64,000 nt of DNA from Ascoidea asiatica (lineage: Eukaryota > Ascomycota > Saccharomycetes > Ascoideales > Ascoideaceae). Below are positions 1 to 11,253 of the stretch, one piece after another. The translations under genes and the position numbers were made by a program. Location of the stretch: NCBI GenBank assembly GCA_001600695.1, contig BCKQ01000011.1, positions 443,310-507,309 of the forward strand. Direction: 5' to 3'. The notes beneath the pieces were generated by a model that saw only the letters and a list, made by a program, of their open reading frames with translations, was not told the DNA's origin and ran no database searches. The number at the start of each line of letters is the position of its first letter. Positions within the stretch are counted from its first letter, which is position 1.

Positions 1-2217
1 ATTATCATTATCATTATCATTATCATTATCATTCTTAGTATCAATTATTTTAATATCAATTATTTTAATATCATCGGAGAGAAGATCATTCAAATCTAAA
101 TTTGTTTTGCTTTTTTCTTTAACTTCTGGAATATTTTGATCTTCGATAATTAGCCTATTTCCATTATCTTCCACAATACCGGTTTGGGCAGTATCTTTTA
201 TAACATCAAAATTAGAAGTTGTATATTCATTATGATCGTTAGCTTCTCCATCTGATTCAATATATGTTGTTTCCTCATTTCCATATTTATTTAGTTTTTT
301 AGAAGATCTCGTCACTCTTGTTGATGTCAAAGGTTTAGAATATGATTTTCTAGGTGTTCTAGTTATTCTATTCAGTTTCCTATTTGAAACCAAAACTAAC
401 TCGGTAGAAGTTTCAGTATAATCATTTTTCCAACATTCAATATCTTGAGTAAAATTATCATAATCATCTAAATCAAATTCAGATAAATCTTCAACAATAG
501 CTAGGATATAATCTTCAAGATCATAAACATCAACTTGATATAGATCATGACCTGTAGGAAATTTATCGATAATCTTAGTATCCAATATTCTCTTAGGCTT
601 CTTTTTATCATTATTTTCATGTTGATATAATAAATCAAAATTATAATCTCTAAGAATAAAAAGAGGATTAATTCCATTAAATACAGTTACTGTCTCATCA
701 TGTGGATCAGGAAATGAAGATTTTTTTTCAATATTCGTTTTTAAAATTTCTTTATTATCAATAGAATTTGTTTCATCAATTTCTGATTTCAACTTGCTTG
801 TATTTAGTTTTTTAGTTGAATCACTTGGATCATTGATTTTTAAAAAAGATTCAACTAAAATATTGTGAGATAATTTTTGAGAATTCAATAATTCCAAATA
901 ATGATTTAAAGAATTTAAATTAAATATTGAAGAATCAGAAAAATTGAATAAAGAATCTGCATTCTCATAATTTACCTCACTTGAGTTAATTTTATAATGT
1001 AACCATTTTAATAAATCTATTAATCTTTTATCCTTTTTAGGTGATACTAAATTTTCATTTAATTTTATACTTGAAATTGCAGATGGTTTTGAAAGTTTAG
1101 GAATTTTCAGAAATTTTGATTCTAATAATGGGAAATTAATATTATTTATATATAATTGAATTAAAGCTAAAACAAATTTATTTGAATCAGTTGGTTTATC
1201 CATTTTTTTTGGGCATAATTTCATATATGAAATTTTTAATTCACTTGGATCAGTAATACTCGAAGGATCATTTTTATTTAAAAATAATTTTCTATAAGTT
1301 GGATGAAATATAATATATAAAACATTATAACTTGAAATATAATCATATTGATCTCTAATTAAATCCTTATAAGATACTGAGAATCTTACCAGCTTATCAT
1401 CAAAATTCTCTTTATTATTTTTTAAATCATATTTTTCAATTGGATCTGTAATAAAAAATAAAGGTTTCAAATGAGATATATGATCTAAAATTTTATACAA
1501 ATGATTTGGATCCAATATTGAATATTTATCATAAAATAGTAAAGTTACTATAGATAAGAATTTAAAAGATGAATTGAAGATTGTACTTTTTTTCAAAGAT
1601 GAATCTGTAGGAATTGAATCATTACTTGGATTTAAATTGAAAAGTTTAACATCAGATATATTTAATATTTGCTGTACAATTTCATTCTTATCAGAATAAA
1701 CATGATAATTAAGTTTTATGTATAATCTAACTTGATTCAAAATATTAAATTCATTATTTCTTATCAGTCTCATGAAATGCATTGATGATAGATCAGTGAA
1801 ATTTAAAATGAAAATCAATTTAAATCTTGCACTAATAATTAATATATTCCAAACATGATTCATTTTGAAAAAAAAAATCATATCAGAATCCAATAGAGCA
1901 TCTGACTGAGAAAGTTTAAAATCGTGATGATTCTTGAAATTATGAATTTTAGTGTATAAAGAGGGAATTGTAGTATCCTTTGACAATATCACGAATGAAT
2001 CATATTCATTCCAAATATCAGGATATTTTTCTATATCTACTCTTAAAAGCAATAAAGAAATGTATATTTGTAAAAACTCACCAGATTGGAGATGATCTGT
2101 CTCTTCTATTTCTGTTTCTCCTTCAGACTCTGAGGTGTCTGATTCTTCTGTTTCTGTTTCTGCTTCAGACTTTGAGATGTCTGATTTATCCTGATCAACC
2201 CCCATTTTTACCAACAT
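1..2217 (-). CDS. Large protein of unknown function, paralogue A (3' end outside window)
   Basis: An uninterrupted minus-strand frame runs from an ATG at 2217 to the window edge, giving 739 residues with the C-terminus missing. The frame upstream of this ATG reaches a stop with no earlier ATG, so 2217 is the likely start. Residues 12-41 are an acidic S/E/T duplication. Next come hydrophobic, folded-looking segments, including NHVWNILIIS at about 120-129 and FILNFTDL at about 136-143. A later block at about 507-525 contains NGINPLF. The visible C-terminus is rich in D and N, ending in an Asp-Asn repeat encoded by ATTATC repeats. These blocks line up in the same order with the divergent neighbour at 2772-7835, so the two are probably paralogues. 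I do not recognise the family. No signal peptide or clear membrane segment is seen. Confidence 0.75.
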   Translation of the reverse strand, partial: MLVKMGVDQDKSDISKSEAETETEESDTSESEGETEIEETDHLQSGEFLQIYISLLLLRVDIEKYPDIWNEYDSFVILSKDTTIPSLYTKIHNFKNHHDFKLSQSDALLDSDMIFFFKMNHVWNILIISARFKLIFILNFTDLSSMHFMRLIRNNEFNILNQVRLYIKLNYHVYSDKNEIVQQILNISDVKLFNLNPSNDSIPTDSSLKKSTIFNSSFKFLSIVTLLFYDKYSILDPNHLYKILDHISHLKPLFFITDPIEKYDLKNNKENFDDKLVRFSVSYKDLIRDQYDYISSYNVLYIIFHPTYRKLFLNKNDPSSITDPSELKISYMKLCPKKMDKPTDSNKFVLALIQLYINNINFPLLESKFLKIPKLSKPSAISSIKLNENLVSPKKDKRLIDLLKWLHYKINSSEVNYENADSLFNFSDSSIFNLNSLNHYLELLNSQKLSHNILVESFLKINDPSDSTKKLNTSKLKSEIDETNSIDNKEILKTNIEKKSSFPDPHDETVTVFNGINPLFILRDYNFDLLYQHENNDKKKPKRILDTKIIDKFPTGHDLYQVDVYDLEDYILAIVEDLSEFDLDDYDNFTQDIECWKNDYTETSTELVLVSNRKLNRITRTPRKSYSKPLTSTRVTRSSKKLNKYGNEETTYIESDGEANDHNEYTTSNFDVIKDTAQTGIVEDNGNRLIIEDQNIPEVKEKSKTNLDLNDLLSDDIKIIDIKIIDTKNDNDNDNDNDN

Positions 2218-2771
2218 TTTCCTTAATTCTTTTGATATTCCTTCTGAATCTGATGAATTGAGAGTGAATGAATGAAAAAATTGAAAAACCTGCTACTTCA
2301 ATTTCATTTCCTTGAAGCTCATCAATAAATACCAAAATATCAACAACACCATAAGCTCCAAAACACCAAAAGGTTAAAAATATTTTAAAAAAAAACACAA
2401 ACACGCGAAACCTGCACATCTCGGTCGGTAACTGCCTAAACACGCGCTGGTACTTTCCTGGGCCATTTTTTTTATTTTGGCTGATAAAATATATTTTAGC
2501 ATGGCGACAGTTTTTAGTAATATTCAATTGTAAATAGAGTGGTGGAAAATGGGAAAAAATAAAGAAGTAAGTATATTTTAAAAGTTGCAATTTTAGGAAT
2601 CATATTCAGAATAAAAGTTCATATCAGATATATTCGTCTATAATAGAATAGGTTAATTCTAGCCAAAGATTATAAATATATAACAATATCTAGGCTTTAT
2701 TATCTAGAATTGAACTTAGCCCAAGTTTATTAATTTATTTTATGGTGACCTAGTATTACTTTGAGCAGATT
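2218..2771. promoter_or_regulatory. Divergent promoter between paralogues A and B
   Basis: This 554-base stretch lies between two head-to-head starts, so it must carry both promoters. Bases 2400-2520 are richer in GC than the surroundings and contain CGGTCGGTAA and CACGCG words. The minus-strand open frame at 2195-2590 overlaps the start of gene A out of phase, lacks family features and is judged spurious. No RNA gene is seen. Confidence 0.5.
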
Positions 2772-5700
2772 ATGGAATCTCATCTCCCTCAAATAACTAT
2801 CAATAATGAAAGAATGATCAATTCAAGTAATGCAGAAAAAAAGAACAATCAAAGAGTAAATATTGGGGAAAATGGACAAAATTCAAAAAAAAATAAAGGC
2901 AGTGATAGCCCAAAAAATGATACCAATAACAATGAAACCAAAAATCATTTGCTTGTAAGTGATTATTTGAAGCAATACATCACCATTTTGGTAACTTATT
3001 ATCAAAAGATTAATGATTTCAAAGGATTATTTATTTTATCCAGTGATTCTTTAGTTATTCCTCCAAATTATCAAATTTTTTCATCTGATTTTAATAAACC
3101 AAAAAATAGATTCGGTGATTCAATAATTTTACTTTATTTGAATAATGTTTGGAATATAATATTAGTTTCTCCATCTGATAATATATTTTATATTTTTAAT
3201 TTTACAAATTTAGATGTGGTTAATTTTTATAAAATTTTAAAATCTAGGTTATTAACTTTTTCAAAAGATATAAAAAATATAATCAGTGAATTTTATTCAT
3301 TTGATTTATCTAAAAGATTAATAAATTCTAAAATTTTAAAATTTTATAACTTTGATACTTTTAAAAGTATTTCAAGTTTCAATTCTCTATTAAATTCTAA
3401 TTATGGTAAATTGAATGACTATTTTATCAAAACTTTAATACTTATAATAAAAGAAACTAGATCAATCAAAAAGACTTTAGATTTCAAATCAAATATTTTA
3501 AAAGCTTTGAATTATAAAATGGCTTTTAATGATTATTTTCTTCATTCAACTATAAGTGAAGATTTTACAAAAAGTTTTTTAAACATTGTTCCTAATTCTC
3601 CTCCTCGTCTTTCCAAGATATCCTCAAAATCCACTTTTCAAACAAATACTATATCAAAGAATCAAGAGTCTACAGGTAATCAGACTGATAATCAAAATTC
3701 AAATCAAAATACAAATCAAAATCAAAATCAAAATACAATTTCAAATAATGATCAAAATAATCAGATAAATCAAAATAATACAGAGCGTTTAGTTCAAAAT
3801 GTAACTCAGAATGATAATGAAAATCATAATTCAAATATAAATGACATTATTGATCTAACCCAGAATCCCGACAATAATTTAAATACTGTTTCCAATGTTA
3901 TAAATAATACACCTCTTACTCCAACCAAGGATCTCAACTTCAATATGATAAAAAACCCTCTTGGTACTGTAAAAAAAAAAATTGTTCCCATAAATCCAAA
4001 TATACATAGTCTCGATGGAATACCTGAGGAATTAATATTTGATATTTCAGAAATTACCTCTTTAGAATCGATGAAAGAAAAATATAATCAATTTTATTCA
4101 ACCAAGGAAATTTTATTCTTCAAATTTAATCCAGATTATAATGCTTCAATATCTCAATCTTTATTTCCAAGTAAAATTGTATCAAAATTATTACTTAAAG
4201 ATCACGCTTCAATATCTTCATCTAACAATGGTCTTGAAAAATATTGTACTGGAAATCCTGAAGTTAAGAATATTTTAAGATTAATGTCATTCAAGCTTTT
4301 CTTAAAAAATTTAGATTCACAATTAATTCATAATATTGAAAAATCATTAAAATTCAAATTACATAAATTCGATTTTATTTTTTCAAGTAATCCTAGTGCA
4401 GATAAAAACTCGTTATTAAACAATATAATAAGTAATATTCTTGAACAAAATCTTGATATTGATATAACTTCAATTTCCTTAAATATAAAGCTTTTGCAAA
4501 ATGAATTTCAAAAACTAGGTTTTAAATTTGATTTGTCGAAAGTAAATTTTAATGGATTTATCCAATTTTTCATTAGCTTAAATAAAAGTTTAAGTAATTT
4601 TTTACCAAACAATCCTAAAAAAGATCAGCCCATAATTCATATAAATGGAGTTAATCCATTTCTTAATTTATCTACAAAACCATATGAATTTATTATTTTA
4701 ATAAGCAAGCATGGAAATTTATCTCTTGCAATATCTAATAATAATGATACTCTTAAAAGCCCGGTATTGAAAAACTTAACACTGGATAGTACTCCAACAC
4801 CTCAAAGAAATATTGGACATATATTGTCGCCTACTGTGAGAAATACTAACCCAACTAATGAAAACCTTCAAAAGGGAAATATTGAAATACAAAATGATAA
4901 CTTGGGTGATATACTGTATGACTCTTTGATTGATTCAAATGAATTAATTAATGATAATATTTCAGACTTATCTATTATTCCAAAGGGAACGAAAGAAAAA
5001 AATTTGGCAAAAGAAGAAAAAAAAAGAGTTGATAATGAGAAAATTTTAATGAAAAATAGTGAAATTTCGAACTCATCTAATATTAGCAATGAGCCAGTAA
5101 TACATATAAATAATGAAACAATCAATAGTATTAACAATAAGGATAATGTTAATAATATTGCTGCTACTTTAAATCGCATTCAAACTCAACAAATACCAAA
5201 TTTTTTTCCTCAGAGTTATAATCAAAAAGCATTTTCGCCTCCAAATCTAAGTACAAGTACAAGTATAAGTACAAGTTCGACCATAAATTTGAATGCTAAA
5301 GCTAATACCAATATGAATTTTAATCGGACCAATACGAATATAAACCCTAATACTGTTAATTCAAATATAAATGCCAATGCTAATGCTCCTATTAATACTA
5401 ATAGGAATACTAATTCAAATAATAATTCAAGTGGTAATTTAAATAACCATTCAAGTAAAAATTCAAACTCAAATCAATTTCAAAACCAAAATCAATTTGA
5501 ATTGCCTCGATATAACCAAAATCAGAATTTAAATCCTAATCAGCAATATGGCCAAATAAAAAATCCAGTGAGAATTGATTCTAACAGTCCTATTCTAAAA
5601 GGTTTCAATGAAGCAGTGAATCAATACTCTTCGCCTTTGACAATAAGAACGGTCAGTGTGTTAGGTTCTGTAATTAATGACAAGCAATTAGCAAATATTT

Positions 5701-7835
5701 TTCAAAAATCTAAAAGTTATTTGAACTCTTTGTCAAACTTTTTAAATCACTTATTTCAATATTTACTTGAATCTAAAAGGATAATTGATGAACATTCAGT
5801 ACAATATCCTAATAATAAAAGCTCAAGTTTCAATGTTATTATTAAGAAATATCTAAATTTAAATTATATATATAAATATTTTAAACATATTTTCACCTCC
5901 TTAAATGAAGTTATCTTAATTATTAGAAGTAATAGACCATTTTCTGAAATTACAATTACTCAAAAAAATTGTATAAATCTTTTAGCCATTAAAAAACTTT
6001 ATCAATTCAAACCACCTATAGGTGATATATATAATAATTTTCAAATTGTTTTGAAACAGGATGTTAATAATCCTTCGGAATACTTTGTGGATATAGAAGA
6101 TTGTTCAAATATATTTCCCAAAATTAATTCTATATATTTACCAAAAACTTTAAATGGGAACTCCAATTCTATTGGTAATTTCCCTAATTCACTTATATCA
6201 CCTGAACCAAATAATCATAGATCTTTTAGTGTAATTGGAAGAAATACCAATGATTCAAGTGATAGTCGAAACTTTAGTGGTAAAATAATGGATAATTTAT
6301 TAACCCAAAATTTTATTCAAAACTCACCAATTTCAGTATCTGATAGAACACAAAATCAATTTACAAATCAAAGCCAGAATCAATCTCCAATTTTAGGTCA
6401 GAATAATTTTCAATTTCGGCTTCCAAACTCAATATTTCAAGATGGTCAAAAAAATCAGCTAAATAATCAGCAACAGAATCATCAACAGAATCATCAATTG
6501 AGCAGTCAGATGAATAATCAACAAATGGACCAGCAGATCAATCAACAAATCAATCAACTGAATAATTTAGTGTCTAATCAAGAGAGTATAAAAAATCGAA
6601 ACATGATTGTAAATCAAATTCCTAATCAAATTCCTAATCAAACTTTTACTCAGGTTGTGAATCATATTTTCAACCAACCACCTAATCAAGTACAAAATCA
6701 ACAACCAAATCAACCACCTCATCTAATTTCTCGTCAAGTCCCTAATCAACTATCTAGTAACAATCGTCAGCAAGATCTTAATCAAGTTCCCAACCGAGTT
6801 CCTAATCAAATTCTGAATCGACTTTCAACTCAAATACCTAATCCGATTCCAAGTCAAATACCTTCTCAATTATCTACTCAAATTCCTAGGCATATACCTA
6901 ATCTGGCAACTAATCTGATATCAAATCAAGTTCCAAATCAAAATTTTTCTCGTATTCCAAATCGACTATCGAGCGAAGTATCAAGCCAAATACAGAATCG
7001 AGTATTAAATAAAGCACCTAGTAAAGTACCTAATCAAATATATAATCCACCATTCAATCAAACACTCAATCAGGCACCTAATCAATTCTCAACACCAATT
7101 AAATTTCATAATCAAATTTCAAATCAACCTGATAATAAACAAATTAATAAAAATAATGATGTTAAAGTTTTAAGAATATTTACAATTATTGAAAAACTTA
7201 TAAATAATGAAAAACTTAAAGAAAATTTTGATATATTAAAATCATTTTCAATATATTTAAAAGAAATTTTAAAGGAATATAGAATAAATTTAAATGAAAA
7301 ATTTAAAAATAATCAAATTTATTTATATAAAAATGATAAATTAAATAAAGAAATTTATTTTATTTATAATTTCAAAAAAAATTTAATTGAAATATTTAGT
7401 ATTGAATTAATTAAACCAATTTTAGAAACTGAGAAAAATAAAAATAAAAATAAAAATAAAAAAATTGAAGAAAACAAAGGAGAAGAATCAAATGAACAGT
7501 CATTTAAGAAAAAATTATCAAAAGAGTTATATGAGGAATTGAAAGAATTGAATTTAATTAAGAAAAAAATTGAAGAAAATAAATCAAATTTAATTAAAAT
7601 TACAGAGGAATTTGAAAAAAGTAAAAAAGTTAATGAGAGTTTTATTGAAGAAGAAAGAAAACTTATTATAAATTTTGAAAAAGAATTTAATGAAATTAAT
7701 AATAAATTAAATGAAGATAAACAAAAGATTGAAGAAGAAATTATGAAAGTTAAAAGAAATTTTAATGAAGAAAAGGTAAAAGTAATAAATGAAATTAAAT
7801 TAATTGATAATAAATTAAGTTTAGTTAATAAATGA
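2772..7835 (+). CDS. Very large N/Q/P-rich protein of unknown function, paralogue B
   Basis: The product is 1687 residues. Residues about 60-280 form an ordered N-terminal region with NNVWNIILVS at 124-133 and YIFNFTNL at 140-147, which match the divergent neighbour almost position for position. An Asn/Gln-rich linker follows at about 285-400, then a second ordered block at about 415-650 ending in HINGVNPFLNL. A third ordered segment lies at about 965-1130. Residues about 1200-1455 are a low-complexity tract made of dozens of short N-Q-[IV]-P type units. The last 130 residues are E/K/L-rich and predicted by eye to be coiled coil. This layout of disordered spacers, small ordered blocks and a terminal coiled coil suits a scaffold or chromatin protein, but that is inference. 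The family is not recognised. The ATG at 2772 is the first in frame. Confidence 0.8.
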   Translation: MESHLPQITINNERMINSSNAEKKNNQRVNIGENGQNSKKNKGSDSPKNDTNNNETKNHLLVSDYLKQYITILVTYYQKINDFKGLFILSSDSLVIPPNYQIFSSDFNKPKNRFGDSIILLYLNNVWNIILVSPSDNIFYIFNFTNLDVVNFYKILKSRLLTFSKDIKNIISEFYSFDLSKRLINSKILKFYNFDTFKSISSFNSLLNSNYGKLNDYFIKTLILIIKETRSIKKTLDFKSNILKALNYKMAFNDYFLHSTISEDFTKSFLNIVPNSPPRLSKISSKSTFQTNTISKNQESTGNQTDNQNSNQNTNQNQNQNTISNNDQNNQINQNNTERLVQNVTQNDNENHNSNINDIIDLTQNPDNNLNTVSNVINNTPLTPTKDLNFNMIKNPLGTVKKKIVPINPNIHSLDGIPEELIFDISEITSLESMKEKYNQFYSTKEILFFKFNPDYNASISQSLFPSKIVSKLLLKDHASISSSNNGLEKYCTGNPEVKNILRLMSFKLFLKNLDSQLIHNIEKSLKFKLHKFDFIFSSNPSADKNSLLNNIISNILEQNLDIDITSISLNIKLLQNEFQKLGFKFDLSKVNFNGFIQFFISLNKSLSNFLPNNPKKDQPIIHINGVNPFLNLSTKPYEFIILISKHGNLSLAISNNNDTLKSPVLKNLTLDSTPTPQRNIGHILSPTVRNTNPTNENLQKGNIEIQNDNLGDILYDSLIDSNELINDNISDLSIIPKGTKEKNLAKEEKKRVDNEKILMKNSEISNSSNISNEPVIHINNETINSINNKDNVNNIAATLNRIQTQQIPNFFPQSYNQKAFSPPNLSTSTSISTSSTINLNAKANTNMNFNRTNTNINPNTVNSNINANANAPINTNRNTNSNNNSSGNLNNHSSKNSNSNQFQNQNQFELPRYNQNQNLNPNQQYGQIKNPVRIDSNSPILKGFNEAVNQYSSPLTIRTVSVLGSVINDKQLANIFQKSKSYLNSLSNFLNHLFQYLLESKRIIDEHSVQYPNNKSSSFNVIIKKYLNLNYIYKYFKHIFTSLNEVILIIRSNRPFSEITITQKNCINLLAIKKLYQFKPPIGDIYNNFQIVLKQDVNNPSEYFVDIEDCSNIFPKINSIYLPKTLNGNSNSIGNFPNSLISPEPNNHRSFSVIGRNTNDSSDSRNFSGKIMDNLLTQNFIQNSPISVSDRTQNQFTNQSQNQSPILGQNNFQFRLPNSIFQDGQKNQLNNQQQNHQQNHQLSSQMNNQQMDQQINQQINQLNNLVSNQESIKNRNMIVNQIPNQIPNQTFTQVVNHIFNQPPNQVQNQQPNQPPHLISRQVPNQLSSNNRQQDLNQVPNRVPNQILNRLSTQIPNPIPSQIPSQLSTQIPRHIPNLATNLISNQVPNQNFSRIPNRLSSEVSSQIQNRVLNKAPSKVPNQIYNPPFNQTLNQAPNQFSTPIKFHNQISNQPDNKQINKNNDVKVLRIFTIIEKLINNEKLKENFDILKSFSIYLKEILKEYRINLNEKFKNNQIYLYKNDKLNKEIYFIYNFKKNLIEIFSIELIKPILETEKNKNKNKNKKIEENKGEESNEQSFKKKLSKELYEELKELNLIKKKIEENKSNLIKITEEFEKSKKVNESFIEEERKLIINFEKEFNEINNKLNEDKQKIEEEIMKVKRNFNEEKVKVINEIKLIDNKLSLVNK

Positions 7836-8076
7836 CATTATATATTATAATAAATAAGTTTTTAATTCAATTTGAATTTTGGTTGTAATTGAAATTAAAA
7901 GAATTGTTGAAATTAGAATTTTACAAATGCTTTATTTACAAATTTAAAAATATAATTGAATCATTTAAATCATTTATAATCATTATATTAAAAATTAAAA
8001 GAAAGAAAAAAAAAATTTAAAAGTAAATTATATATGTAGTGTATATATTGTATATTAATTAATTAATTGAAGGAAA

Positions 8077-8832
8077 TTATTTTTTTTGACCTTGAGCGGC
8101 AACAGCAGCTGCACCAGCAGCAGCAGCTTCAGGATCTAAATAATAAGGAGCTTTAACAGGTTTTAAATTATCATCTAATTCAAAAACTAAAGGAATACCA
8201 GTTGGAATATTAATTTCAGCAATTTCTTCAGCAGTTACACCAGTTAAATATTTATATAAACCTCTTAAAGAATTACCATGAGCAACAACTAAAACAGTTT
8301 TATTTAATAATAATTCTTTTGAAATTTCATCTTGCCAATATGGTAACATTCTTTCAATAACTAATTTTAAAGATTCAGTTTTTGGTATAACATTTGGATC
8401 AATATTATTATATCTTGGATCATTAAATTGACTAAATTCATTTGAATTTGAAATTGGTGGTGGTGGTACATCATAACTTCTTCTATAAGTTTTAAATAAA
8501 GTTGGACCAAATTTTTCTAAAGCTTCAGATTTATCTTTACCTTGTAAATCACCATAATGTCTTTCATTTAATCTCCAAGATCTTTTAACATCAATAAATA
8601 ATCTATCAGAAGATTCTAAAGCTAAATTTGCAGTTTGAATAGCTCTTGATAATTTTGAAGTGAATAAAATTTCTGGTTTTAAACCTGAATTTTTTAAAAG
8701 TATACCAGCATTAATTGCTTCATTTTTACCTTTTTCAGATAATTTAACATCAACCCAACCTGTGAATAAATTTTTTGAATTCCATTCACTTTGACCATGA
8801 CGAATTAAAATTAATTTTTTAGTTTCAGACAT
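8077..8832 (-). CDS. GPM1: Phosphoglycerate mutase (2,3-bisphosphoglycerate-dependent)
   Basis: This cytosolic glycolytic enzyme interconverts 3- and 2-phosphoglycerate through a phosphohistidine. The 251-residue length is close to the roughly 247 of yeast Gpm1. The RHGQSEWN motif gives the phosphorylated His12, RLNERHYG gives the acid Glu90, and VVAHGNSLRG gives the second catalytic His185. The C-terminus carries an Ala-rich stretch ending in QGQKK, in line with the lysine-bearing flexible tail of the family. It is convergent with paralogue B, 241 bases away. Upstream DNA near 9195-9300 has GGAAG (Gcr1-type) and GGGTGTG (Rap1-type) words, which is the usual arrangement for glycolytic genes, though here it is inferred only from the motifs. 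Confidence 0.97.
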   Translation of the reverse strand: MSETKKLILIRHGQSEWNSKNLFTGWVDVKLSEKGKNEAINAGILLKNSGLKPEILFTSKLSRAIQTANLALESSDRLFIDVKRSWRLNERHYGDLQGKDKSEALEKFGPTLFKTYRRSYDVPPPPISNSNEFSQFNDPRYNNIDPNVIPKTESLKLVIERMLPYWQDEISKELLLNKTVLVVAHGNSLRGLYKYLTGVTAEEIAEINIPTGIPLVFELDDNLKPVKAPYYLDPEAAAAGAAAVAAQGQKK

Positions 8833-9119
8833 TTTTAAAAAGATAATTTGATATGATGATTAATTTATTAAATTAGTTTATGTTTTAAATTATTTTATTA
8901 TTATTATTTTATGATGATATAATAAAAGACAATAAAGATGAAAAAAACAAAAGGTTAAAGGTGAATAGAGTAATTGAAGTAGGATATTTAAGATATTTAT
9001 ATTATTTTATTGAATAATTTGATATTTTTTTTCAATGATTAATGATTATGGTTAATATGGAAGGAGAAGAATAAGTTTAGTGGTTTAATGAATAATTAAG
9101 ATTGGAGTAATCATCAGAT

Positions 9120-9420
9120 GGCTGGGAGAATTGCAATCAATCGTTAAGGTTCCAAGTTGCAAGTTTGCAAGTCTTGACATCTTGAGATGGAGGAGCAGAG
9201 GAAGACAAGGGAAGAAGGTGTTGGTTATGGTGGTGGTCAGGTGATAAGACCCAGGAGGGTGGTAGACGTAGTGTGATGTAGACAGGGGTGGGTGTGCCTT
9301 TGAATGCAGTAAAAAAATAGACCCGCAGTTAAGGTCTCACAAGTGCACATGCCTAGCTCATAACCGTTGCTGATGTAACATCTTACTAAGCTAAGGTCAT
9401 TTTTTTATTTTAAAACCAGT
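9120..9420. promoter_or_regulatory. Putative GPM1 upstream activating region
   Basis: A GC-richer block lies 290-590 bases upstream of the GPM1 start. It has GGAAG words (complement CTTCC, the Gcr1 core) near 9200-9213 and GGGTGTG at 9290-9296, which resembles the reverse complement of a Rap1 site. Glycolytic genes in budding yeasts are classically driven by this combination. The functional reading is inference. Confidence 0.35.
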
Positions 9421-11253
9421 TTGATGGGTCTTTTTTCTTTTAGTATGATTGGCTGACGTTAAAGAATAAACAATAGAGAGATGAGGAGATGATATAAGAA
9501 ACAGGAATAGACATTGAAATAAACATCTGAATATAAAGCGATATGAAGGAAGAAAAGAAAAAAGAAAGGCAAAAAAAGGAATATATTTACATGGAACTAA
9601 GTCGATTAATATATAAATGGAGTAAAAATATTGAGTTATTACATAAAATATTCAATACTCATGGTATATTAAATGAATAAAATAATGAAATCAGTACTTT
9701 AACTATTGGCGGTAGTAATAAGATTATTGTATTAAATATTATGCCTAGATTTCCAAGATTTTAATGTAATAGACTGATAGTAAAGTTGCAGTAACCGTTG
9801 AATAGTACATTAGCACTAATGCAGTAGTGAATTAATATACGAAACGAGAAATTAAAGGGCGCTTCGTTTTGAAAATTATGAAAGAAAAGTTTTTTTTTTT
9901 ATGATTTGAATTAAAATGGAACTAAAACAATAGGTAAAAAAAATTAAAGGAATTTAAGGAATGTATCAGACGATTAATTGCTAAAATGGATTTAAAAAAA
10001 AAAAATTTTAAAATTTTCAGAATTCAAAATTTCAAAATTTCAAAATTTCAGAATATTATTGTAAATACAAAAAAAATAATAAAATAAAATAAAAAAAAAA
10101 AGGTTTCACAAGTCAAAAAGAAATATTTTTTTAAAAGAAAAGAACCTAAAAAAAGAAGAAAAAAATTTGTTAATTTAAAGAATAAATTAGGAATTTGAAA
10201 TGAATGGAAAGTTTATTTTAAAGACAAAATCATCCCTCATTTACTTGATAATTCAATAATTTATGAGATTAAATAGAAACATAAAAAAAAAAACAGTTAT
10301 GCAATTCAAATTCTATTATTTTAAAAAAACCGTTTTTATATTAATCATATCTGAATTTGTATTTGTATTTGTATTTGTTTCACCTGTCAATTATTATTAA
10401 TTATCAATTACAAGTATTAATCAATTAACAATTACCATCCACAAGTAATAGTTTCCAATCTAAGAATGTATATCTATATATCTAATATCATTTCATATTT
10501 CCGAAAATATCAATTTTTTGTTATATTTAACAATAATAAAATATATAATTATGAAAATTTTTGAAAACCGGATCTTGGATATAATTATAGTAGCTATTTA
10601 CTTCCGATATAAATGAAATATGGGATTACAATGCAATGAAAAGAAATGATGTGAAGTGAATTTAAATATAAATTAAATTCAGGTCTAATTGAATCATAAA
10701 TACAATTAGTGAATATAATAAAATTAATGAACATAAACATGTGCACTTGCAATGACCAATTAGGTAACTTTACAAACGAAGCTAAGCAGATTGTCGCAAT
10801 GCATGGGCCTTTCTTCTATTTCATCCTTTTCCATTATTAATTTTTCTCTTCTTCTCCTTCTTCTCTCATTTTATCAAGTCTTTCTCTCAACGGATTTCCT
10901 TCTTTTACTCTTCATCGGTTTTTTCCTCTTCAACCTTTTCTATCATTGTATTTCCCAGGGAATTCTCTTTCTCCAAAACAAACAGACAATTAGAAATTGC
11001 GCTCTCCGAACTGAGCACGCGACAAGAATCGCCGGTAGAACCACCACAAGAATAGAAAAAAAAAGAAGTAAAGGAAGTGTGTTAGTGCTGTTATTGCTGC
11101 TGTTACTGCTGCTCATATTATTATTGTAATTATTATTATTGTAATTATTATTGCTGTTTTCCTGAATCGCTGTTTGCTCTTTAATTACGAGACAGCTGCA
11201 AATTGTCGGTCGTCAGCCTAAACATGTTGTGCCGGATTAGGAAAGTGGCCTCC

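Noticed and set aside
2195-2590. 131-codon minus-strand frame upstream of paralogue A.
   Set aside because: It overlaps the start of gene A in another frame, is rich in Phe/Ile from AT bias, and covers promoter DNA.
2772-3250. Resemblance of the NNVWNIILVS...IFNF motif to the HW...yD core of Ulp1-type (C48) proteases.
   Set aside because: The catalytic His and Asp positions are Val and Asn, and no Q...C box was found downstream, so only a vague pattern of hydrophobic residues remains.
10791-11129. 112-codon frame rich in Leu upstream of PHO84.
   Set aside because: It depends on a non-ATG start, and its hydrophobic content comes from CTT/TTC runs ending in a poly-Leu tract.
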